Shown piece by piece: positions 23,902 to 32,372 of a DNA stretch of 64,000 nucleotides. The DNA is from RUG369 sp050949645 (GTDB taxonomy: Bacteria > Planctomycetota > Planctomycetia > Pirellulales > Thermoguttaceae): contig JBMNGC010000001.1 in the NCBI GenBank assembly GCA_050949645.1, forward strand, positions 1-64,000, read 5' to 3'. Position numbers and translations under genes: made by a program. How positions within the stretch are numbered: position 1 is the first letter of the stretch; the number at the start of each line of letters is the position of its first letter. Under the pieces are notes generated by a model. That model was not told the DNA's origin. It saw nothing but the letters and a program-made list of their open reading frames with translations, and made no database searches.

Positions 23902-26511
23902 ATGGCAAAAAATGAAACCGTATGGGGGATCGACGTAGGTAATACGTCGTTGAAGGCTTTGCGTTGTCGCAAAGGCGCGGAACCTGGGACGATTGAGGTT
24001 TTGCAGTTCGACTACATCGAACATAGTAAGATTCTGACGCAGCCTGGCGCGGACGCGAACGAGATCCTCGCGGAGAGCCTGGCGCAGTTCCTTTCTCGCA
24101 ACAACGTTAAGGGCGAAAAGATTGCGATATCGGTTTCCGGTCAGAACGCGCTCTGGCGATTCCAGCCGTTGCCGCCGATCGACCCCAAGAAGGTTAACGA
24201 CCTCATTAAGTATGAGGTGAAGCAGTGGCTTCCCTTTGAACTCCAGGACGTCATCTGGGACTATCGTCAGGTTGGCGGCACGATCGAGGGCGGGGTCGCG
24301 CTCGATCTCCATATCTTTATGTATGCGATGAAGCGCGACGTCGCGAAGCGCACGCTCCAGCGATACGCCGACGCGGGCATAGAAGTCGACTGCATCCAAG
24401 GCGCTCAGGTCGCGCTTTACAACGCGATCGTCCATGACCTCTACAACTACGACGAGCTCGTTCAGCACGACATGAGCGAGCTCACTGATTTCGACGTCGT
24501 TCTCAACGTCGGAACAGACGCGACCGAGATCGTCGTAACAAACGGGATCGCCGTATGGCTCCGTAATATTCCCGTCGGCGGCAACCTCTTTACGAAGTCG
24601 CTCACGAAACGTCTTAAGCTCACCTTCTCTAACGCTGAGCATATCAAGCGCAACACGACTTCCGCGCCCGACCCGAAGGCGGTGATTCTCGCCATGAAAC
24701 CGGTCTTTGGCGACATGCTCGCTGAAGTCGACCGCTCGATTAAATATTACTGCGGCTTGAACAAACAGGCGAAGATTCGCCGCATCTACGCGCTCGGTAA
24801 CGCCATGAAGCTTCCGGGGCTGCGTCAGTTCCTCTCGAAGAGCCTCGGGCTTGACGTCGTGACGGTCAACTCGTACCGCAAGCTTGTCGGTTCGGAGGTT
24901 CTCGCGAACAACCTGTTTCTCGAGAACGCTTCGTCCTTCGGCGTCGCTTACGGTCTCGCGCTTCAACTCCTCAACGAGGCGCCCCTCGATATCAACCTGG
25001 TTCCTCGCGATATCGTTCAGGACCGCATGCTCGAAGCAAAGAAGCCGTGGGCGCTTGCCGCCGCGTCGCTCATCGCGCTCGGGCTCGGCGTGCAGTATTT
25101 CGCGACGACCTCGACGTACAACGTCGTCCAGAATCCGGCGTTAGCGTCGGCGCAGCAGAAGGCGGAGGCGGTTGCTGATCAATCGGCGAAGCTTATTTCG
25201 CAGGCGAACGCCGCCGTGACGGAATTCAAAAAATTCGACAACATCGGTCGCAATCTTACGAGCGGCGTCGAAGGGCGCATCACGTGGATGGAGCTCCTCA
25301 AGGCGATCAACTCCGTGATTCCCGCTGAAGCGCCGAACAGCGCTATTCTTTCGGAAGGCGTGACGGGCGCGAAGATCGAAGCGATCAAGGCTCAGAACCG
25401 TATCTATATCAACAACATTGAAGTTCAGGATATCTCGGATCTTAGCGAATGGTTCGAGCTTGTTCGACGGTGGTATTATATCGACGACGTTGAGGCGCAG
25501 GCGTTTGACGTCGACGCGAAAGGCGACCCGATTGAGCCCGACCCCTCGACGTTGCCCGACCCCGACGACGAAGACGCGACCGGTTTAGGGGGTTCGGATT
25601 CTTCGACCGGCTATACCCCTCCTTATACGCTTGAAGAGATGTTCCCCTTCGTTCCGGCTTCCGACACGAAGGGCGGTGCGAGCTCTTCCACGAGTAGCTC
25701 GAGCTCGAGTTCTTCTTCGAGCAGTTCGAGCAGCTCCACGTCTTCAAGTTCTTCTTCCTCCTCCTCCTCCTCCTCGACGAGCGCTAGCGGCGGCGGCCTT
25801 GAGGCGGCTGCGCTCAATGAAATTGTTCTTGCGACCGACGCGCGGCTTCCCCTCATTCCGGCGCCGTCCGGTCCCGGACGCATCGTGCAGCTCACGGGCT
25901 ACCATTATCACAACCCCACCGACGTGAACGACCCCGCGCGTGGCGCCGAGTATCTCCGTCGCACCATTCTGTATAACCTGAAGCACGGTTCGATTGAACT
26001 GCCGATCAGCCTTGATCGGCAGCGCGCTGGCGAGACGGGGACAGAAGAGGTCAAGCTCTCGGAGATGGGCATTTACTATCCCGTGCACGTTGATCCAGGG
26101 AACATCGACGACAACTTCCGTCTCCTTGACCCGCAGGCGGCTGCGGATGCTCGTAGAAAGCTTATGGAGAGTCAGATCAAGGTCCGCCAAAGAGGTTCCG
26201 GCAACCTGAGCATGGGCGGCGGAGCGATGGGCGGAACGATGGGCGGCTCGACGGGCCTCGGTTCGGGCGGCGGTTTTGGCTCGGGCATGGGCGCTGGTAT
26301 GAGCGCGATGGGTAATCAGATCGCCAGCCAGGTCTCCGCCGACAAGATTCTGAATTTGAGTCGTTTCGACTTCGTCATTCAGTTCGTCTGGATGGAGACT
26401 CCTCCGAGCACTCGCGACGAACGCAAACGCGCTGCTGCAGAGGCTGCCGCGGCGGAAGCCGGATATTCTGACCTGGCTGACGAAGACGCCGACGATACGA
26501 CGACTCCGTAG
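23902..26511 (+). CDS. PilM-PilN fusion with Ser- and Gly-rich tracts
   Basis: 869 residues from the ATG at 23902. Residues 1 to about 355 form a PilM/FtsA-like actin-fold ATPase: phosphate-1 loop WGIDVGNTSLKAL (8-20), phosphate-2 loop LNVGTDATEIVV (about 197-210) and adenosine loop YALGNAMKLPG (about 296-306). It continues into a PilN-like part starting INLVPRDI, with a membrane helix (about 380-400), a coiled-coil-like stretch and periplasmic sequence. A nearly pure serine tract (about 592-628) and a Gly/Met-rich tract (about 768-806) follow. PilM and PilN are normally separate partners of the type IV pilus inner-membrane platform; here they are one chain. Two more membrane proteins follow on the same strand. 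No pilin, PilQ, PilB or PilT is in the window. Confidence 0.85.
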   Translation: MAKNETVWGIDVGNTSLKALRCRKGAEPGTIEVLQFDYIEHSKILTQPGADANEILAESLAQFLSRNNVKGEKIAISVSGQNALWRFQPLPPIDPKKVNDLIKYEVKQWLPFELQDVIWDYRQVGGTIEGGVALDLHIFMYAMKRDVAKRTLQRYADAGIEVDCIQGAQVALYNAIVHDLYNYDELVQHDMSELTDFDVVLNVGTDATEIVVTNGIAVWLRNIPVGGNLFTKSLTKRLKLTFSNAEHIKRNTTSAPDPKAVILAMKPVFGDMLAEVDRSIKYYCGLNKQAKIRRIYALGNAMKLPGLRQFLSKSLGLDVVTVNSYRKLVGSEVLANNLFLENASSFGVAYGLALQLLNEAPLDINLVPRDIVQDRMLEAKKPWALAAASLIALGLGVQYFATTSTYNVVQNPALASAQQKAEAVADQSAKLISQANAAVTEFKKFDNIGRNLTSGVEGRITWMELLKAINSVIPAEAPNSAILSEGVTGAKIEAIKAQNRIYINNIEVQDISDLSEWFELVRRWYYIDDVEAQAFDVDAKGDPIEPDPSTLPDPDDEDATGLGGSDSSTGYTPPYTLEEMFPFVPASDTKGGASSSTSSSSSSSSSSSSSSSTSSSSSSSSSSSSTSASGGGLEAAALNEIVLATDARLPLIPAPSGPGRIVQLTGYHYHNPTDVNDPARGAEYLRRTILYNLKHGSIELPISLDRQRAGETGTEEVKLSEMGIYYPVHVDPGNIDDNFRLLDPQAAADARRKLMESQIKVRQRGSGNLSMGGGAMGGTMGGSTGLGSGGGFGSGMGAGMSAMGNQIASQVSADKILNLSRFDFVIQFVWMETPPSTRDERKRAAAEAAAAEAGYSDLADEDADDTTTP

Positions 26512-26543
26512 ACTGGTAATAGCCTGACAAACGATGACTTTGA

Positions 26544-26564
26544 CCGAGTGAGACTCGGGTTTTT
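26544..26564 (+). terminator. Weak hairpin with T-run between the first two genes of the PilM-like cluster
   Basis: CCGAGT (26544-26549) and ACTCGG (26553-26558) form a 6-bp stem with a 3-base loop followed by GTTTTT. It lies 33 bases after the first gene and 110 before the next. It could attenuate transcription so that the first protein is made in excess; a stronger terminator closes the cluster. Confidence 0.4.
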
Positions 26565-26675
26565 CAGACGCCGTCGGCCGCGCGTCAGTGGACGTTCCAC
26601 GAAAGCTGGCGCGCCGGTTCGAACCTTTGTTCGACGTTCATCACGACGACCCGCCTTCGCGAAAAGGTAAAAGAT

Positions 26676-29225
26676 ATGGCAAAAGCAAAAAGCAGTTTCA
26701 CACTAGAAGATCTCAAAAAGTATTATTTTTGGATCGTGCTACCGATTCTGATTCTGCTCGTTCTCGTCTTTGCATTCGTTGCTAAAGGTAAGATCAAAAA
26801 GGCTTACGAAGAAAAGACGACGGCGATAACGTCCGCGAAGGAGGGAGCCGATTCGGTCGCGAGCAATACGAAACAACCGAACGACAATACGATCAAGGAG
26901 ATCAAGGCAGAGACTCAGCTTCTCGCGGACAAGGTCTTTTCTGCGTGGACGTTGATGTACAACGACCAGAAGATGCGGAACCGCTGGCCTCGTCAGCTCT
27001 CGCGCGAGTTCCTTGAGCTCGTTGAGAATAAGCTGAAGTTCCGCGACCCTATCGGAGTCGGTCAACCGTACCTTCTCGAAGACTACGGATACTTCATCGC
27101 TCGACATCTTCCGGACCTCATTAAGACGATGCACCGTCGTCGATGCCAGGTTCAGGAATATAAACTTCTCAAGAAGGTAGAGCTTCGTTCGCTCGGGATG
27201 ACCAACGTCGAAGAGCGGTTCTGGCCCGTCTATACGACGCAGGACGCCGATGGCGCGGAGATTCTTTACGTCGGGATCCACTCGAATAAAGACGACGAAG
27301 CGTCGCCCCTTGCCGACGCGTTCTCGATCGATCTTGAAACGGACGTCGTGCAGCCGATCGACGACCAGGCGCTCTATTCTGATATTCTCGCGAAAGAGAC
27401 GCACGAACATTATTACCGCGACGTCGATCCCTGGATTCTCCAGCCTAAAGACATGATTGTCTACAACGTCTCCACAGGCGATCTTTCCTCGATTGTGCAG
27501 GCGATCTCGATGATGGGCGCAGACGGCGCGTCGTCCGGCGGTATGTCGGGTGGTTCTGGCGCCGGTATGTTAGGCGGCATTGGCGGCGGCATTGGCGGCG
27601 GCATTGGCGGCGGCACTGCTGGCACAGGTATTGGCCAGATACCGGGCGACGGCGTCGACCTTGCGTACGACCAGGTCGCCGGTACTGATCTCGAAAGCCT
27701 CGGCGTCGGCCGAGCCGGCATGACGGGCATGGGCGGCGCGGGCGGTCTTGGTTCCGGCGCAGCTTCGGGCCTTGGCGGCGGTCGCCGGACGGGCGGCGCC
27801 GGCCGAGGCGGCATGAGCGGCATGATGAGCATGAGTTCCGCCTCAGGTTCTGGGCTCGGCGGCGGTCGGACGGGCGGTCTTGGCTCTGGCAGCGGCATGC
27901 TTGGCGGCGCGAGCGCGGAAGATCCTACCTGGTCGCAGAGAATTTACCCGGGTCTCCCGAGCTACAAGCAGCGTCGTCGCATCGTCGGCAACGTCGACTG
28001 GCCCGATCCGGAGGTCTATTCGCTTCCGACGTGGGATTATGACGCGCCTCATCCTGAATCGATTGAAGTTTGGTACGCTCAGGAAACGCTTTGGGTCTAC
28101 GAGGCTCTTATTCGCGTTATCGCCGAGACGAACCAGGATTATCCCGACAACATCTCGAAAGCGCCCGTCAAGTGCGTCGAACAGATGCTTATTGGCCAGA
28201 ACGCCGCGATCGAATGGACGACCCTTACGACAACGATTGGCGACCTTACCGGTACGAGCGCTATGAGCAGCATGATGAGCGGTTCCACCGACTATGCCTC
28301 GTCCTCGAGCTCTGGCTCGGGCTCTTCGAGCGGCATGGGCGGCTCGAGCATGTTTTCTCTCTCCGGTACGGCTGAAGAACAGGCGCTGACCAAGATTCTC
28401 CTCGGACGCTACATCGGCGACGATAACAAGCCGCTTATGCCCGAGGATAAACCGCCCTTCGCGGAATTCAACAGGATGCCGGTGTGCCTTAAGCTCGCGA
28501 TGGATCAGCGTCGTATTCCCGACCTGCTCGCGACCTGCGCGAACAGCGCGATGCCGATTGACGTGAAGCATGTCCGCGTTTCTCCTGACAACAACGTGCC
28601 CTTTGTTATGCCGATTCCCGTTGAGATGAAGAGCAGCGGCAGCGGCGCGCCTGGCGGCGGAATGGGCGCGATGGACCTCTCCGGCGGGATGAGCAGCGGC
28701 GATATGTACGGCGGGATGAGCGGCGGCCCAAGTCGTAACGGCGGTCGCGGCGCAGCGGCCGGCGTCGGCGGTATGGGCGGTTCCGGTATGGGTGACTCGA
28801 TGAGCTCAGGCATTGGTATCGGTCGTTCCGACCTCAGCCAGAGCGAATATGGGCCCGACACGATCCGCGTTGAAATTTTCGGCGTCATTAATATCTATAA
28901 TGAGCCGGACAAGGCGAACTTTGCGACGGGCTCCGCGGCCGACGAAGCGGACGCGGAGGCTGAGAAGATCCTCGCCGGCGATCAGACGAGCGACGACGAC
29001 TCCGACGACTCCGACGGAACCCCCGCTGATACGTCGAATGCCACCGCGATTACGGTGAGCGACGAGACGGTCAACTCTCTTGGCGCAAGTCAGCAGGCGA
29101 CGTCGGGGCAAGATACGACGACAACGCCTGATACGACTCCTGCGTCCGACACGACGACAACGCCTGATACGACGACGACTGGCGCTGCAACGCCGAACGC
29201 TGGCGGCGCCGCCACGACTCCCTGA
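26676..29225 (+). CDS. Large single-pass membrane protein with Gly/Met-rich tracts (PilMN-cluster gene 2)
   Basis: 849 residues. A short basic cytoplasmic start (MAKAKSSFTLEDLKK) leads to one membrane helix (about 16-36), a predicted coiled coil and a structured periplasmic domain (about 80-280). Long Gly/Met/Ser tracts (about 283-322, 342-410, 528-565 and 655-710) alternate with globular segments. The C-terminus is Thr/Pro/Ala-rich. Position and topology fit a PilO-like partner, but I cannot align it with PilO by eye. A 12-base unit (GGCATTGGCGGC) is repeated three times in tandem at 27576-27611, encoding GIGG. Its ribosome site is AAGGTAA. I infer that it forms a complex with the PilMN fusion. 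Confidence 0.7.
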   Translation: MAKAKSSFTLEDLKKYYFWIVLPILILLVLVFAFVAKGKIKKAYEEKTTAITSAKEGADSVASNTKQPNDNTIKEIKAETQLLADKVFSAWTLMYNDQKMRNRWPRQLSREFLELVENKLKFRDPIGVGQPYLLEDYGYFIARHLPDLIKTMHRRRCQVQEYKLLKKVELRSLGMTNVEERFWPVYTTQDADGAEILYVGIHSNKDDEASPLADAFSIDLETDVVQPIDDQALYSDILAKETHEHYYRDVDPWILQPKDMIVYNVSTGDLSSIVQAISMMGADGASSGGMSGGSGAGMLGGIGGGIGGGIGGGTAGTGIGQIPGDGVDLAYDQVAGTDLESLGVGRAGMTGMGGAGGLGSGAASGLGGGRRTGGAGRGGMSGMMSMSSASGSGLGGGRTGGLGSGSGMLGGASAEDPTWSQRIYPGLPSYKQRRRIVGNVDWPDPEVYSLPTWDYDAPHPESIEVWYAQETLWVYEALIRVIAETNQDYPDNISKAPVKCVEQMLIGQNAAIEWTTLTTTIGDLTGTSAMSSMMSGSTDYASSSSSGSGSSSGMGGSSMFSLSGTAEEQALTKILLGRYIGDDNKPLMPEDKPPFAEFNRMPVCLKLAMDQRRIPDLLATCANSAMPIDVKHVRVSPDNNVPFVMPIPVEMKSSGSGAPGGGMGAMDLSGGMSSGDMYGGMSGGPSRNGGRGAAAGVGGMGGSGMGDSMSSGIGIGRSDLSQSEYGPDTIRVEIFGVINIYNEPDKANFATGSAADEADAEAEKILAGDQTSDDDSDDSDGTPADTSNATAITVSDETVNSLGASQQATSGQDTTTTPDTTPASDTTTTPDTTTTGAATPNAGGAATTP

Positions 29226-29331
29226 CGGTCGGCGTTCATTGACTCGCGTCGCCGGTTCTTCCGCCGGCGCGCGAGGAGGGATACTGATCTGAGGGAAGCA
29301 ATTACGACTGTAGATAATAAGCGAGGACGCC

Positions 29332-31293
29332 ATGTGCGCGAAAGCTAAAGAAGACAAAGCAGCGAAAGCCGCTCGGAAAGCGGAAGCTAAGGCGGCAAAG
29401 TCCAAGGCGAAACCGAAGAAGAGGCGAAGCTCAGCGCCGAGCGAATATAATCTCTTCCTTCGATATGGCGAGTTTATGCTCGTGGCCGTGGGCGTATTGG
29501 TTTTCGGTTGTCTCGTCGCGTTGGGCGGCGGACTTACCAAATTTACGCTGACCGCGGAACAGATCAACTCGTCCGCTTCGAGAGCCGCTGATACGATCGC
29601 GAACAGCACGGTTACGCCGAAAGAGTTCGACGACGCGGTCGTCGTCTATGATTACGACGAATATGCGGAACTCATCAAGACGGCGGTCAAGGTGAACGCG
29701 TACGAGACTCCGGTTCGCTGGGAACAGTCTCTCTTCCCCGATAAGAATAAGCGTCCCGACGTGAAGCCTCTTCCCGTTGAAAACCTTCGCGCTCGCGCGA
29801 GCATCGGCGCGATCATGTACAATGAGATCTCTGCGTCGAGCAACGTTGGCGCCGGCGGCGGTATGGTTGGCGGCGGTATGCAAGGGGGCATGCAAGGCGG
29901 CGGTATGATGGGCGGCGGCATGACGGGCATGTCGAGCGGCAAGGTCGAAGGGAAACGTTGGATTACCGTGACCGGCTCGATTCCAATCCGCAAGCAGACG
30001 GCGATCTACAGCGATCTTTTCAGCGACGCGCAGTATCTTGACGACGTTCGTGACCAGCCTCGTTACATTTTCTACGAGCTTCAGCGCGGCGAAGTCGGGC
30101 CCCGCGGCGCCGTCAATTGGCAGAAGGTCGACGTCATCAGGGCGATGAAGCGTGAGAACCAGCAGTGGGCTGGCGTCGGAATGGAGCAGGTTGGCTACAA
30201 CTATCTCGCGCCGATCGTGCCGAACTTCCCGCCGATGGCGATGAACTGTCCTCCGATGATCGGGAAGCCATTTGGCGAAGAGATCGCGAACCTCCCGAAT
30301 ATTCCTCTGAACTATTCGGAACAGATCGCTAGCCAGGCGGAAATGGTGAAGGAATGGAATCAGCTTCAGGACGAAATGAGGCAGTTCGATGAAGCGACGC
30401 TCCTTGAGCGCGATCCCTTTGCCGACGCCGGTCGCATGGGCGGTTCCGGGCTCGGGATGGGCATGATGGGCGGCATGGGGTCGGGCATGGACTCCGGAAT
30501 GACGCCCAGCATGGGTTCCGGTTCAAGCGGCGGCATGAACGCCCCTAACGCGGGCTCGGTTCTCATCAACGAGAACGCGATGAATCGCTACCGCATGCGC
30601 GTTCAGAACGCGGTCGCCGTCGATTATTACCTCTTCCGATATTTCGACTTCGAAGTGGAGCCCGATAAGACCTACCAGTACCGCGTCAAGCTTATTCTTG
30701 CGAACCCGAACTACGGGATTAAAGAGGAGTTTGTCGAAGACGTAGACTCGGTCAATCAGCGTTACGTGGAGTCAGACTTCAGCGTCGCGTCGAACCCCGT
30801 GGCGCTTGGCGCGGACTCTCGGATCTTCGTTCAGGACGTTCAGGCGGCGTCTCAGCCCGGCGCGGAACCGCGGATCATGCTCTCGTCGGTCTACTTCGAC
30901 TCGGAATCCGCTTCAGAATCGATCGCTCAGGACAAGAGCCTCAGGCGCGGCGAAGTTGCGAACTTCTACAGTCAGTCGCATAATCCGGTCGACCTGACGA
31001 GCTCCGGCGGGATGACGGCCGATTATTATGGCGGCAGCGGCGGCTCCTCGCGTGCCGGCAATCGGAACGTTAGAAAGTCGGTGAATCACATCTCCGATAT
31101 TGCGGTCGTCGACGCGCTCGGCGGCGATAAGATTTCCTCCAACACGGCTCTTCTCTCCCCCAGCAAGGTGATGTTCCTTGAACCGAACGGGTTCCTTCGC
31201 ATCCGCGAACTTAAGGAGGATGCTCGCGAGCTCGGGCGCTACGATGGTTCTCAGAACACTATGGGCATGTATGGCGGCGGTACGATGATGTAA
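29332..31293 (+). CDS. Single-pass membrane protein with Gly/Met-rich tracts (PilMN-cluster gene 3)
   Basis: 653 residues. An Ala/Lys-rich cytoplasmic head (residues 1-37) precedes one membrane helix (about 49-70) and a long periplasmic part. Gly/Met tracts (about 172-203 and 367-403, plus GMYGGG at the end) are of the same kind as in the two genes before it. Globular segments include a region with FDFEVEPDKTYQYRVKLILANPNYG, typical of a fibronectin-like or beta-sandwich strand pattern and conserved-looking. It is 106 bases downstream of gene 2 and followed by a strong terminator, so it ends the transcript. A PilP- or PilO-like role is possible but not shown by sequence. Confidence 0.7.
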   Translation: MCAKAKEDKAAKAARKAEAKAAKSKAKPKKRRSSAPSEYNLFLRYGEFMLVAVGVLVFGCLVALGGGLTKFTLTAEQINSSASRAADTIANSTVTPKEFDDAVVVYDYDEYAELIKTAVKVNAYETPVRWEQSLFPDKNKRPDVKPLPVENLRARASIGAIMYNEISASSNVGAGGGMVGGGMQGGMQGGGMMGGGMTGMSSGKVEGKRWITVTGSIPIRKQTAIYSDLFSDAQYLDDVRDQPRYIFYELQRGEVGPRGAVNWQKVDVIRAMKRENQQWAGVGMEQVGYNYLAPIVPNFPPMAMNCPPMIGKPFGEEIANLPNIPLNYSEQIASQAEMVKEWNQLQDEMRQFDEATLLERDPFADAGRMGGSGLGMGMMGGMGSGMDSGMTPSMGSGSSGGMNAPNAGSVLINENAMNRYRMRVQNAVAVDYYLFRYFDFEVEPDKTYQYRVKLILANPNYGIKEEFVEDVDSVNQRYVESDFSVASNPVALGADSRIFVQDVQAASQPGAEPRIMLSSVYFDSESASESIAQDKSLRRGEVANFYSQSHNPVDLTSSGGMTADYYGGSGGSSRAGNRNVRKSVNHISDIAVVDALGGDKISSNTALLSPSKVMFLEPNGFLRIRELKEDARELGRYDGSQNTMGMYGGGTMM

Positions 31294-31320
31294 TCGCCCC
31301 TTCCTCGGCGAGTTCATGTA

Positions 31321-31359
31321 AGCTCCGGCGCGACGTCGACGACGCGCCGGAGCTTTTTT
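31321..31359 (+). terminator. Strong terminator closing the PilM-like cluster
   Basis: AGCTCCGGCGCG (31321-31332) and CGCGCCGGAGCT (31343-31354) form a perfect 12-bp stem with a 10-base loop, followed by six T. Confidence 0.92.
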
Positions 31360-31766
31360 ATTCAAGGCGTCCCAGATTATAGGTAGGCAGAACCTATTCT
31401 GTACATCCTGAAATAAAATTATTGCGAGTTTCTTTTTGTCGCAACTCTATTATCTATTCATGGTTAACGCTAGTTGTCTACATCTTTTCCACGTAAAAAC
31501 AGGAAGAAAATAACGGTTAAGGCGTTGTACTCGTCCCTCCATATGATATAGTCAGACAGTCCTCTTCAGGAGGAAGACAGACTTCAAAATGTACGGAGTA
31601 TCTCTAGTATTTACAATATGTTGCATTAAGTTTGTCTTTAGAAATAAAGAGAGCTGAGGACTCGACGACTCCGGCTGCAACAAAACCTGTTAACCGCGCA
31701 AATGCGCTTAGAAAGGTTATTTATTACCTTACAAGTTATTATTAGAATATAGAGAGGAATCAAACT
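31360..31766. other. AT-rich intergenic region before the HTH gene
   Basis: About 400 bases clearly richer in A/T than the surroundings, with no gene seen. TTAGAATATAG near 31742 could hold a -10 element for the HTH gene, and AGAGAGGAA serves as its ribosome site. Confidence 0.45.
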
Positions 31767-32372
31767 ATGGGGATTAGATCGAAAAATTTAGAGAATATCG
31801 ACAGGACGCGCTTGTCGGAACGCGGCGTCAGCGGCGCTTGCCGGTCAAGGAAGATCGGCGCGCGAATCCGGAGGCTGCGTCTTGGGCTGGGTTATACGCG
31901 TCCGCTCTTTGCGGACGCGATCGGCGCCGCGTCGTCTGCTTTGCACGCGTGGGAAAACGACGAAGTCGAGCCCTCTGAGTTTTTCCTGATCGCGATCGCT
32001 CGCGTCTTTGCGGTCGACGTCGATTGGCTGACGCATGGGGAAGGGCGTCCTTACCCTCATTACGAGAGGCGTACGACTTGCTCCCTTTGTCCTCGCTGCT
32101 CATATCTTCGCGACGAGCGTGTTCCTTTTAATTCGAAGGTTCGCCGTAAGACGCGTCGGTTTGTCGCGGGGCTGACGCCGTCGCAGCGTCGTCGCGCGCT
32201 CGTCTTCTACACGGACCTTGTCGCGGCGCTCGCTGAGGCGAGCGAACAGAGCGCCGCGGCCAATCATTCCGTCAATCGTCTTGGACCGGGAAGGACGTCC
32301 ATGAACGCGGTTACTGCGTTTGAGACTGGAACGGCGCATAAAATTCAGAGGGAAGGGACGGACCGTAGGTAG
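31767..32372 (+). CDS. XRE-family helix-turn-helix protein
   Basis: 201 residues. The HTH (about 28-85) reads RKIGARIRRLRLGLGYTRPLFADAIGAASSALHAWENDEVEPSEFFLIAIARVF, a Cro/C1-type fold with the usual WEN after the recognition helix. Then come VDVDWLTHGEG, a Cys pair motif CSLCPRC that may bind metal, and a basic helical C-terminus. It probably acts as a transcription regulator whose target is unknown. Its last 62 bases overlap the end of the esterase gene on the other strand, so the two genes are convergent and overlapping. Confidence 0.8.
   Translation: MGIRSKNLENIDRTRLSERGVSGACRSRKIGARIRRLRLGLGYTRPLFADAIGAASSALHAWENDEVEPSEFFLIAIARVFAVDVDWLTHGEGRPYPHYERRTTCSLCPRCSYLRDERVPFNSKVRRKTRRFVAGLTPSQRRRALVFYTDLVAALAEASEQSAAANHSVNRLGPGRTSMNAVTAFETGTAHKIQREGTDRR

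Noticed and set aside
27520..27910. CRISPR-like repeats in the Gly-rich tract
   Set aside because: The repeats are in-frame codons for Gly/Met/Ser with no unique spacers of even length.
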